This document shows positions 1-6,055 of a stretch of DNA of 6,916 nucleotides, piece after piece. A model generated the notes under the pieces. It saw only the letters and a program-made list of their open reading frames with translations, was not told the DNA's origin and ran no database searches. Source of the stretch: Prevotellaceae bacterium (lineage in GTDB: Bacteria; Bacteroidota; Bacteroidia; Bacteroidales; UBA932); the NCBI GenBank assembly GCA_031259935.1, contig JAIRKV010000037.1, positions 1 through 6,916 on the forward strand, written 5' to 3'. Positions within the stretch are counted from its first letter, which is position 1; each line of letters opens with the position of its first letter. Position numbers and translations under genes: made by a program.

Positions 1-611
1 TGCTTTTGTGTTATCTTAACATGTTCGACAATTCTTATTTGTCGCCTGATGAATTAAGGTTTTCAAAAATGGCGCCGCGTTATCCCGAAGGCTGGATATG
101 GAATAATTTTGGAGATAAAACCGTAGCCATGACACTTGAAACTCCGTACACATATTTTGGCGCAAGCAATATATGGCTGAATACGGAAAATCTTCGCGAT
201 TTCGGCAAAACAACACTTGATGCAATAGCGATGTATTTTGGAATTTGTACGCCCGACAGAATAATTTTGGATAGCGAAAATGCAAAAATACAGGGAAAAT
301 GGAAAAAACTGCAATCGGATAAAATGCTGTACTTTGGCGATAATTATTTCTGTTCGCAAAAATCAGAAAATAAAATAACCTGCAAGTATAAAAAACTGCC
401 TGCCGGAAAATATGAAATTTATAAATGGAACGCAGGCGAAAGCAGCGAAACGCCTGTTACGGATATGAACAGGTGGATTTTAATCGACACGCATGAACAA
501 AAGAAAACATCAAATTTCAAATACAAGTTCAAATCAAAAACCGTCAACGAAATTCTTGATGCGATAATGTTAATAAAAGTCGGAGATTACGAGAATCAGA
601 CTTCAAAATAA
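1..611 (+). CDS. C-terminal part of a probable M14-like carboxypeptidase with a golvesin-like domain (5' partial)
   Basis: The frame is open to the left edge, so the gene probably begins outside the window; the TTG at 6 and ATG at 21 are unlikely true starts because the domain seems already under way. The stop is TAA at 609-611. Near the start, the segment PRYPEGWIW, then AMTLETPYT (Glu codon 138-140), then WLNTENLRDFGKTTLDAIAMYFG, resembles the end of an M14-type zinc carboxypeptidase, where a Glu in a strand followed by a last helix is catalytic. The zinc-binding His/Glu residues would lie upstream and are not visible. From about base 260 the protein changes character: IILDSENAKIQGKW, YFGDNYF and LPAGKYEIYKW follow the pattern of the golvesin/xanthan-lyase C-terminal beta domain, a CBM-like module often found on secreted Bacteroidetes enzymes. 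An exported hydrolase acting on peptide or cell-wall substrate is inference. The coding call is firm, the family call moderate. Confidence 0.7.
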   Translation, partial: LLCYLNMFDNSYLSPDELRFSKMAPRYPEGWIWNNFGDKTVAMTLETPYTYFGASNIWLNTENLRDFGKTTLDAIAMYFGICTPDRIILDSENAKIQGKWKKLQSDKMLYFGDNYFCSQKSENKITCKYKKLPAGKYEIYKWNAGESSETPVTDMNRWILIDTHEQKKTSNFKYKFKSKTVNEILDAIMLIKVGDYENQTSK

Positions 612-739
612 ACAATTCGGTTTCTGCAAATGCCTTTTAATTGCCGGCAGCACAGCTTTATCATAAAATTTTTCCACAGGATTATCTGCAATATTTAGTC
701 GCTCCTTAAAAATAAAAAAAAATCAGCAATAATACGACA

Positions 740-1057
740 TTATTTCTATCAGTTTTGTTTTGACATAAAAGCAAGCAGCACGTCATTGCGAGGAGCGTAG
801 CGACAAAGCAATCCCGACCTGCGCTTTGTGTTTTTTCTGGATTAACTTCGTTGAGCTCCGCTGCGCTTCGGTTGCTTCCTGCTTCGCAGTTCGCAATGAC
901 GAACACAAAGCACAAGTCTGGATTGCTTCGTCATTTCATTCCTCGCAATGACGCTCTTAAATTTTAAATCTTTAAATGATTAAATCTTTTTGCTGCGCTC
1001 CTCGCAATGACGTGCTGTTTAATTTTGTCCTGACACAAAACCGACAGAAAGAAATAA
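740..1057. repeat. Palindromic repeat element (REP/MITE-like) between convergent genes
   Basis: This fills most of the gene-free stretch 612-1069; bases 612-739 hold no supported feature. Copies of one repeat lie at 781-814 (plus: CGTCATTGCGAGGAGCGTAG, ending AGCAATCC), 870-901 (minus), 920-953 (minus) and 993-1012 (minus, partial). Two foldings compete. In the outer one, 776-797 pairs perfectly with 996-1017 (22 bp), and pairing extends with mismatches through 752-775/1018-1041 to a TTATTTC / GAAATAA pair at 740-746/1051-1057. In the inner one, 781-832 pairs with 902-953, 43 of 52 positions matching. There is no transposase, so it could be a non-autonomous mobile element or a REP-type sequence. 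It lies between a plus gene ending at 611 and a minus gene ending at 1070, so it may end or protect both transcripts; that is inference. Translating the repeat gives the false peptide DCFVATLLAMT. Confidence 0.85.
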
Positions 1058-1069
1058 AGACCGAAAATT

Positions 1070-3664
1070 TTAATGTGTCCTTTCGTTTTTTATTTTTATG
1101 TATTTTCGTTTAAATAATCTGAATATTTCTCCGAAAAACAGTATGAGAGATGTGCCGAGTATAATTTTAAGCCAGTCGTTGATGTGTAGCGGTTCTGTTT
1201 GAAAAATTTTTCCTCCGAATTGCACTATAAAAATTTGTCCTGCCAAAATGCAGATTGCTATTGATAAAAACGCTTTACTTTTTTTCAGCATCGCAAATGC
1301 CGATTTGCCGCTTGCAAAGGCTTTCACGTTAAACATGTTCCAGAATTGCAGCATTACAAAAGTTGTAAACAGCATTGAAAGTTGATAGAGCGACAGTTTA
1401 TTTTCCCAAACAAATAACATGGTCATCAAAATGCCTGTAAATATTATGCCTGTAAACAAAATCGACCAAGCCATTGACGATGTTATTATAAAATCGCTTT
1501 TTTTTCGGGGTTTTTCTTTCATCACATTAGGATTCGGCGGCAGGGCGGCAAATGCCATCGCTGCAAGCGTGTCCATTATAAGATTTATCCACAGTATTTG
1601 AGTAACGGTAAGAGGCAATTCGCTTTCTCCCTGTCCGAAAACAGAGCCGAAAAATACGATTACAATCGCAACAAAATTTATTGTAAGCTGAAACATTACA
1701 AATCGTTGAATATTTCTGTATAACGAGCGTCCCCATAGCACGGCGGTTGCAATGCTGTAAAATGAATCGTCGAGAAGTGTAATATCGCTTGCTTCCTTTG
1801 CAACCGAAGTTCCCGAACCCATTGACAGTCCGACATGAGCAAAATTAAGAGCAGGTGCATCGTTTGTGCCGTCGCCCGTTACGGCTACAACTTCGTTGCG
1901 CTGCTGCAAAAGTCGAACCAGACGCTGTTTGTCCATTGGGCGCGCTCGCGACATTATTTTCAAGCCGTCGATGATTTCCAGCAGTTCTTCGTCTGTTTTT
2001 TCGGCAAATTCGATGCCTGTGATTCTGTTTATGTCCGTATCGGTTTCGTCGTTCCAAAGTCCTATCTGGCGGGCAATTTCACAGGCGGTAGCCGGCGTAT
2101 CGCCTGTAACTATTTTTATTTTTATTCCTGCATTCAGGCAATTTTTAACCGCTTCGGGAACATCTTCGCGAACAGGGTCGGCAATTGCTGCTATGCCGAT
2201 GAATTTTAGCATATTTCCGTCGATTGCATCCGATATTACATTCACATTACAGGTGCAAAAGGCAAAACCAAGCGTACGCATTGCCTTATTCTGAAAGTCG
2301 CGTAACTGTTCGGATATAATTTCATCATTGGTATTTTCTGCGCACATTGCCCGTACTATTTCGGGCGCTCCTTTTACGTACAATCGCCGCTCGCCACTGG
2401 GATATTCTGCAAGGGTAGCCATGTATTTGCGTTCGGTCGAAAACGGTATCTGTTCTATAATTTTTACGCTGTTTCTCAAATCAAAATAATCTTTTCCTCT
2501 GGCTTTCAGCCATAACAATAATGCTCCTTCGGTAGAATTTCCCATTACTTTGCCGTTTTTATCGAGAAATACCGTAGAGTTTATTGCTATTAAATCTTCA
2601 ATTACCGTTTTGTCAATATTATCGTCGTAAAGAAGTATGGAATTGACATTCATTTGATTTTGAGTAAGAGTTCCCGTTTTATCGGTACAGATCACCGTTA
2701 CGGCTCCCATAGTTTCGCAGGCGTGCATTTTGCGAACCAGATTATTTGTTTTCAGCATTTTTCGCATGCTCATTGCAAGGCTCAGTGAAATACTCATAGG
2801 CAAGCCTTCGGGAACTGCCATTACTATTATCACAACGGAAATCATAAAATATTTCAATATGCTGTCGACAATTTCTATCCATGGTGCATTAAGCAGATTG
2901 CCGTTTATCATGCCTTTAAAAACCATTATCAAAAAAATCAAAGCGGCAAGCGCCGTTCCCGTGCGCCCGATTAATGACGAAAGTCGCGACAGTTGCAGAT
3001 TTAACGGTGTTTTTTCGGTACTTTCAATAGTCGACTGCTGTGCAACGCTGCCGTATTCGGTTTTATCGCCGACGGCTTTTATGCGCATTACTCCGCGTCC
3101 TTCCATAACTGTTGTGCCGCGCATCAGCATGTTCGACGGATATGTTGCATCGCTGTCGAAATCTTCTTTTTTTGCTGTTTTTGTAATCGACGGCTCGCCT
3201 GTGAGCGTAGATTCATTAACTACAAGCGATGTGGATTCAAGCAGTTCGCCATCGGCGGGAACTTCTTCTCCAAGTTCAATCAAAACAATGTCGCCTACAA
3301 CAATATTCTGTTTTGAAATTTCGCAGATTTCGCCGTTACGGATAACTTTCACCAAAGTGTCATCATTTACCTTGTTGAGAATGTCGAAGCGTTTTTTGGC
3401 ATCTGTTTCAAACCAGAATGCAACGCCCGTAGCCAGAATTATTGCGCATACAATGCCTATTGTTTCTATAAATTCTTTGGTAAAAAATGATGTTGCAAAC
3501 GACAGAATCGCCGCTGCCAGAAGAATTTTGATAACGGGGTCGTTGAATTTTTCAAAAAATAATTTCCATAATGAAGTTTGTGCGGGAGGCGTAACAATAT
3601 TCTCGCCGTGCAATTTTCTGCTTTCCTGTACCTGTTCGGCTGTAAGTCCTTTATATTTTAGCAT
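1070..3664 (-). CDS. Calcium-translocating P-type ATPase, PMCA-like (type IIB)
   Basis: This inner-membrane pump of about 864 residues should export Ca2+ using ATP. I chose ATG 3664-3662 (MLKYKGLTAEQ) because relatives begin this way; an in-frame extension to 3760 only runs back through the preceding gene. Numbered from this start: actuator loop TGEP 155-158; M4 PEGLP 285-289; phosphorylation motif DKTGTLT 328-334 (Asp328 forms the aspartyl phosphate); nucleotide-binding KGAPE 431-435; TGD 520-522; hinge GDGTNDAP 597-604. Ten membrane segments fit: roughly 45-61, 65-84, 234-252, 271-296, 653-675, 685-706, 728-752, 759-776, 797-816 and 829-850. M6 carries NLIMD (Asn694, Asp698) and M5 has Asn663 where SERCA pumps have a site-I Glu, so one Ca2+ per cycle, as in PMCA, is expected. 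No calmodulin-type C-terminal extension is seen. It starts one base after the small upstream gene ends, so translation is probably coupled. The palindromic element begins 12 bp past its stop. Confidence 0.96.
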   Translation of the reverse strand: MLKYKGLTAEQVQESRKLHGENIVTPPAQTSLWKLFFEKFNDPVIKILLAAAILSFATSFFTKEFIETIGIVCAIILATGVAFWFETDAKKRFDILNKVNDDTLVKVIRNGEICEISKQNIVVGDIVLIELGEEVPADGELLESTSLVVNESTLTGEPSITKTAKKEDFDSDATYPSNMLMRGTTVMEGRGVMRIKAVGDKTEYGSVAQQSTIESTEKTPLNLQLSRLSSLIGRTGTALAALIFLIMVFKGMINGNLLNAPWIEIVDSILKYFMISVVIIVMAVPEGLPMSISLSLAMSMRKMLKTNNLVRKMHACETMGAVTVICTDKTGTLTQNQMNVNSILLYDDNIDKTVIEDLIAINSTVFLDKNGKVMGNSTEGALLLWLKARGKDYFDLRNSVKIIEQIPFSTERKYMATLAEYPSGERRLYVKGAPEIVRAMCAENTNDEIISEQLRDFQNKAMRTLGFAFCTCNVNVISDAIDGNMLKFIGIAAIADPVREDVPEAVKNCLNAGIKIKIVTGDTPATACEIARQIGLWNDETDTDINRITGIEFAEKTDEELLEIIDGLKIMSRARPMDKQRLVRLLQQRNEVVAVTGDGTNDAPALNFAHVGLSMGSGTSVAKEASDITLLDDSFYSIATAVLWGRSLYRNIQRFVMFQLTINFVAIVIVFFGSVFGQGESELPLTVTQILWINLIMDTLAAMAFAALPPNPNVMKEKPRKKSDFIITSSMAWSILFTGIIFTGILMTMLFVWENKLSLYQLSMLFTTFVMLQFWNMFNVKAFASGKSAFAMLKKSKAFLSIAICILAGQIFIVQFGGKIFQTEPLHINDWLKIILGTSLILFFGEIFRLFKRKYIKIKNERTH

Positions 3665-3665
3665 T

Positions 3666-3878
3666 TTATAATTTGTTTTTTGATGTTTTTCGCTTTTGTC
3701 TGTCTTCGTCTTTCCATGCAATGAGTTCACCTTTTTCGATTTCATTTGCCCTGTCGTCAAGCAGGGTTTCGATATAAGTTTTAAAACTCATATTATTTTG
3801 CACAGCCATCATTCCGAGTATTTTTCCCGTGCGGTCGGATATGTCAATCAACTTCCGCTTTTTATGATTGTTTTTCAT
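3666..3878 (-). CDS. Small ribbon-helix-helix-like protein, first gene of the Ca2+ ATPase operon
   Basis: This 70-residue basic protein starts at ATG 3878-3876 and stops at TAA 3668-3666; a single base separates it from the ATPase ATG. Residues 6-14 (KKRKLIDIS) look like the DNA-contacting beta strand of a ribbon-helix-helix fold. Then come a helix at about 14-27 and a second helix at about 31-45 (SFKTYIETLLDDRA), with the short turn NNM between them. The rest is a charged, Lys-rich tail (46-70). Short proteins with a similar KKRKLIDI...YIE..L pattern are common in Bacteroidetes and are usually left hypothetical; some are annotated as antitoxin-like. No toxin gene adjoins it, and the partner is a calcium pump. 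A DNA-binding regulator of its own operon is a reasonable inference, supported by the 9-bp tandem repeat over its promoter. It could also be an unrelated small protein that happens to precede the pump. That it is coding is likely; its function is open. Confidence 0.75.
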   Translation of the reverse strand: MKNNHKKRKLIDISDRTGKILGMMAVQNNMSFKTYIETLLDDRANEIEKGELIAWKDEDRQKRKTSKNKL

Positions 3879-3900
3879 AATAATGTAATAAAAATTTTTG

Positions 3901-3908
3901 CAAATATA
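3901..3908 (-). promoter_or_regulatory. Candidate -7 box for the RHH / Ca2+ ATPase operon
   Basis: Read on the minus strand these bases are TATATTTG, an exact match to the Bacteroidetes -7 consensus TAnnTTTG. Transcription would start near 3894, leaving a leader of about 16 nt before the ATG at 3878. The -33 element is poor (only a T-run around 3926-3936). AT-rich DNA gives such matches by chance, so this is a candidate. Confidence 0.4.
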
Positions 3909-3930
3909 TATGATATATATGATATATAAA
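3904..3930. repeat. 9-bp tandem repeat over the operon promoter, possible operator
   Basis: ATATATATG occurs at 3904-3912 and again, perfectly, at 3913-3921, followed by a partial third unit ATATATAAA at 3922-3930. The array covers the spacer between the candidate -7 and -33 positions of the minus-strand promoter. Ribbon-helix-helix repressors often bind short tandem or inverted repeats over their own promoters, and the first gene here encodes such a protein; the link is inference. Confidence 0.5.
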
Positions 3931-4070
3931 AATAAAACCTAAACCGGGCATCCCTTTACAGCCGCAGATTAAGGCATCTAATGCAGGTGATAATGACGCT
4001 GATAAACCGCCTGAAAATACTCTGATAAAAAAAATCTTTAATAAATTTAATAAATTATAAAATCACTTCC

Positions 4071-4086
4071 GATTAAATGATTAAAT
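4071..4086. repeat. Two tandem 8-bp units GATTAAAT
   Basis: GATTAAAT occurs at 4071-4078 and 4079-4086, directly upstream of yicC and overlapping its candidate -7 box. Related 8-bp AT-rich runs occur at 6723-6746 (GATTTAAA three times) and, inverted and degenerate, near 960-987. It may be a dispersed repeat rather than a dedicated control site. Confidence 0.5.
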
Positions 4087-4089
4087 TTG
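4082..4089 (+). promoter_or_regulatory. Candidate -7 box for yicC-gmk
   Basis: TAAATTTG matches the Bacteroidetes -7 consensus TAnnTTTG exactly and would start transcription near 4095, about 17 nt before the yicC ATG at 4112. No convincing TTTG is seen 19-21 bp upstream, so the -33 element is weak. Confidence 0.45.
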
Positions 4090-4111
4090 TGCCGTAAATC
4101 AAATTAAAATT

Positions 4112-4987
4112 ATGATAAAATCAATGACAGGCTTTGGAAAAATCGACTGTGCGCTGACCGACAGAACAGTTTCTGTTGTTATTCGGTCTGTCAACAGCAA
4201 ACAGTTTGATGCCGTATTTCGTTTGCCCTCTCCGTATCGTGATTATGAATCCGACTTTCGTGCGGAACTTCTGAAAGTTGCACGGCGCGGAAAAATAGAA
4301 GTAACCGTGAGTTGCACGATGACAGCCGAAAACATGGCGGCAAATATCAGCAGCGAGGTCGTTATCGCATATTTCAACCAAATGAAATCAATAACCCGCC
4401 AGACAGGCATCTACGCCCGTTCGCCCGAAATATTGAAAGCCGTGATGACTTTTCCGGGCGTATTCGATGCCGACCGCAAGTGCGAAAATAGCGAAGAAAA
4501 AGAATCCGTTTTAAACTGTTTTCGACAGGCGCTGGACCAGTTTAATCTGTATCGCGAACAGGAAGGCGAAGCGCTCGGCGCCGACATTTTAAATCGCGTT
4601 GAAAATATCGACAGGCTGCTGCTGCAGCTTGAACCTTTCGAAAAAGAACGCATAAATCAAATAAAAATACGCATCGAAAACCTGTTTAACGAGTTTATTC
4701 CCTCTGCCCAGACAGACAAAAACCGCTTTGAACAGGAACTGATTTATTATCTCGAAAAACTCGACATAACCGAAGAAAAAGTGCGGCTCAAACAGCACTG
4801 CAATTATTTTCGCGAAACGGTAAACGAAGACAGTCCGGGGCGGAAAATATCATTTATCTGTCAGGAAATGGGGCGCGAAATCAATACACTCGGCTCAAAA
4901 GCAAACGACGTAAATATCCAGCGCCTTGTTGTGCAAATGAAAGATGAACTCGAAAAAATTAAAGAACAGGTACTGAATATTCTGTAA
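4112..4987 (+). CDS. yicC: YicC/YloC family endoribonuclease
   Basis: The 291-residue product has the full family length. It opens with the signature MIKSMTGFGK (1-10), the start of the YicC-like N-terminal domain, and ends with the DUF1732-type C-terminal domain: DSPGRKISFICQEMGR (240-255), then EINTLGSKANDVNIQ (256-270) and a final charged helix reaching residue 291. Family members are cytoplasmic, metal-dependent endoribonucleases; the E. coli protein has been tied to small-RNA turnover. Nothing in this copy looks broken. The ATG at 4112 is well supported because the conserved motif starts at residue 1. gmk follows 25 bp after the stop on the same strand, so the two are probably co-transcribed, the usual arrangement in many bacteria. 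Confidence 0.95.
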   Translation: MIKSMTGFGKIDCALTDRTVSVVIRSVNSKQFDAVFRLPSPYRDYESDFRAELLKVARRGKIEVTVSCTMTAENMAANISSEVVIAYFNQMKSITRQTGIYARSPEILKAVMTFPGVFDADRKCENSEEKESVLNCFRQALDQFNLYREQEGEALGADILNRVENIDRLLLQLEPFEKERINQIKIRIENLFNEFIPSAQTDKNRFEQELIYYLEKLDITEEKVRLKQHCNYFRETVNEDSPGRKISFICQEMGREINTLGSKANDVNIQRLVVQMKDELEKIKEQVLNIL

Positions 4988-5012
4988 AACCATATCCCCG
5001 AATATCATCAAA

Positions 5013-5591
5013 ATGGAAGAAAAACCATCAAATAAAGTAATTATTTTTTCGGCGCCTTCGGGCTCGGGCAAAACAACAGTAGTGAAACATCTGCTGGCAA
5101 AATATCCCCGTCTCAAATTTTCCGTTTCGTCGACAAGCCGCAAAAAACGCGACGACGAAATCGAAGGCAAAGACTATTACTTTATTACCCCTGATGAATT
5201 CAAACGGCAGATTGCACAGGGCAAATTTATCGAATACGAAGAAGTATATGAAGGTCGCCTTTACGGAACGCTGAAAAGCGAAGCCGAACACATATGGAAC
5301 GAAGGAAAAATCATTGTATTCGACGTAGACGTAAAAGGCGGGCTGCGCATCAAGGAAACATACGGAAATCAGGCGCTGTCGGTATTCATAATGCCATCGT
5401 CGCTCGACGAACTGCGCCGCCGTCTCATTCGGCGCGCCACAGAATCGCTTGCCGACATAGAAAAACGCGTGCGCCGCGCCGACGAAGAACTTTCGTATGC
5501 AGGCAGTTTCGACAGAATAATTCTGAACGACAGCCTGCATGAAGCCTTGAAAAACGCCGAAATCATTGTTGAAGAATGGATAAACCGCTGA
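5013..5591 (+). CDS. gmk: Guanylate kinase
   Basis: Cytoplasmic enzyme that makes GDP from GMP and ATP, needed for GTP and dGTP supply. The 192 residues are of normal length for the family. Visible motifs: P-loop SAPSGSGKTT (13-22); GMP-binding STSRKKR (40-46), where Arg43 and Arg46 keep the spacing of the canonical TTRxxR; GKDYYF (52-57); FIEYEEVYEGRLYGT (72-86) of the GMP-binding region; and FDVDVKGG (103-110), matching the usual DIDVxG segment. The common Gly-Glu after the second Arg is Asp-Asp here, and the lid has RRATES where RGTDS is more usual; neither suggests loss of activity. It probably depends on the yicC promoter. No GC-rich terminator hairpin is seen after the stop; an A/T-rich run (5607-5634) follows and then a new candidate promoter. 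Confidence 0.96.
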   Translation: MEEKPSNKVIIFSAPSGSGKTTVVKHLLAKYPRLKFSVSSTSRKKRDDEIEGKDYYFITPDEFKRQIAQGKFIEYEEVYEGRLYGTLKSEAEHIWNEGKIIVFDVDVKGGLRIKETYGNQALSVFIMPSSLDELRRRLIRRATESLADIEKRVRRADEELSYAGSFDRIILNDSLHEALKNAEIIVEEWINR

Positions 5592-5633
5592 AACATCGGC
5601 ACAGTAAAAATTTTTTTAAAAAAATAAAAAAAA

Positions 5634-5666
5634 TTGTACACTATTCAAAAAAAATACTTAATTTCG
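5634..5666 (+). promoter_or_regulatory. Candidate promoter for the repeat ORF and the 217-residue gene
   Basis: TTG at 5634-5636 and TAATTTCG at 5659-5666 resemble the Bacteroidetes -33 (TTTG) and -7 (TAnnTTTG) boxes, with a 22-bp gap and one mismatch in the -7 box. Transcription would begin near 5672, about 17 nt before the ATG at 5689. No better promoter is seen directly before 6056, so this one could serve both ORFs. Confidence 0.45.
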
Positions 5667-5688
5667 CAAAAAAATTAATTGAACATTA

Positions 5689-6048
5689 ATGGAAGAAGCA
5701 GAAACATGTCTTTTTTTTCAAGAAGCAAGTCGAATACCGGCGCCGGCGCATTACCTGTCGGCGCCGGCAGATGACTTGCCGACGTCGGTACGAGGCTCAC
5801 TGAAGTCAGTGCGTCATTCAGTGACCTCGCTGCGTCGTTGGGAGACCTCTGTGAGACTTTCCCAGACCTCTGTGAGACTTTTCCAGACCTCTGTGAGAGA
5901 TTTCCAGACCTCTGCGAGACTTTCCCAGACCTCTGCGAGACTTTCCCAGACCTCTGCGAGAGATTTCCAGACCTCTGTGAGAGATTTCCAGACCTCTGCA
6001 AATTACACGAAAACTTCTAATAATAACATATATTCATTTTTTAAATAA
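5689..6048 (+). CDS. Hypothetical heptapeptide-repeat ORF
   Basis: I do not recognise this 119-residue ORF. After a short unique start (MEEAETCLFFQEASRI) almost all of it is heptads written by a 21-bp DNA repeat: degenerate ones first (APAHYLS, APADDLP, TSVRGSL, KSVRHSV, TSLRRWE), then near-identical ones (TSVRLSQ, TSVRLFQ, TSVRDFQ, TSARLSQ and variants), ending in TSANYTK and a unique tail to FFK. There is no signal peptide or clear membrane segment. For translation: an ATG, a candidate promoter in front, and a stop seven bases before the next gene's ATG. Against: the array is also open in a second plus frame (DLCETFP) and on the minus strand, and variation between units looks no more conservative here than elsewhere. 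It may be a real repeat protein, a short leader ORF coupled to the next gene, or non-coding repeat DNA that stays open because 21 is divisible by three. Confidence 0.35.
   Translation: MEEAETCLFFQEASRIPAPAHYLSAPADDLPTSVRGSLKSVRHSVTSLRRWETSVRLSQTSVRLFQTSVRDFQTSARLSQTSARLSQTSARDFQTSVRDFQTSANYTKTSNNNIYSFFK
5739..6011. repeat. 21-bp tandem repeat array, about 13 units with a degeneracy gradient
   Basis: Units start every 21 bp at 5739, 5760, 5781, 5802, 5823, 5844, 5865, 5886, 5907, 5928, 5949, 5970 and 5991. Those at 5844-5990 (seven) are near-identical: each begins GACCTCTG and ends TTTCCCA, TTTTCCA or ATTTCCA. They differ at base 9 (T or C) and at bases 13-19 (ACTTTCC, ACTTTTC or AGATTTC). 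The unit at 5823 keeps GACCTC but then diverges; those at 5781 and 5802 keep only parts (GACGTC, GAAGTC); those at 5739 and 5760 share GGCGCCGGC instead. The last unit (5991) decays after ten bases. The old part also has small hairpins, such as CACTGA/TCAGTG at 5799-5812. The pattern fits an array that grew by duplication at its 3' side, with older units diverging upstream. Confidence 0.95.
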
Positions 6049-6055
6049 ATCAAAT

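Noticed and set aside
706..915. Minus-strand 69-codon ORF with DCFVATLLAMT
   Set aside because: It is a translation of the dispersed CGTCATTGCG repeat; the same false peptide arises wherever this repeat family occurs.
2730..3671. Plus-strand 313-codon ORF
   Set aside because: Lies antisense within the Ca2+ ATPase gene, whose frame has all P-type motifs; the ORF is Ser/Ile/Thr-rich with no recognisable domain.
3665..3760. N-terminal extension of the ATPase to an upstream ATG at 3760
   Set aside because: The extra 32 residues overlap the RHH-like gene in another frame and are Lys/Thr-rich; family members start near MLKYKGLT, and the ATG at 3664 follows the previous stop by one base.
5028..5540. 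Minus-strand 170-codon ORF
   Set aside because: Antisense shadow of gmk, Phe/Cys/Arg-rich and without motifs.
5607..5634. Rho-independent terminator after gmk
   Set aside because: Only A/T runs are present, with no GC-rich stem before a T-tract.
5675..6001. Minus-strand ORF through the 21-bp array (QRSGNLS / QRSGKVS heptads)
   Set aside because: Open only because the repeat is a multiple of three; it begins with TTG, has no promoter that I can see, and the plus strand offers an ATG, a promoter candidate and tight spacing to the next gene.
5739..6011. CRISPR array
   Set aside because: The 21-bp units are contiguous with no unique spacers, and there is no cas gene nearby.
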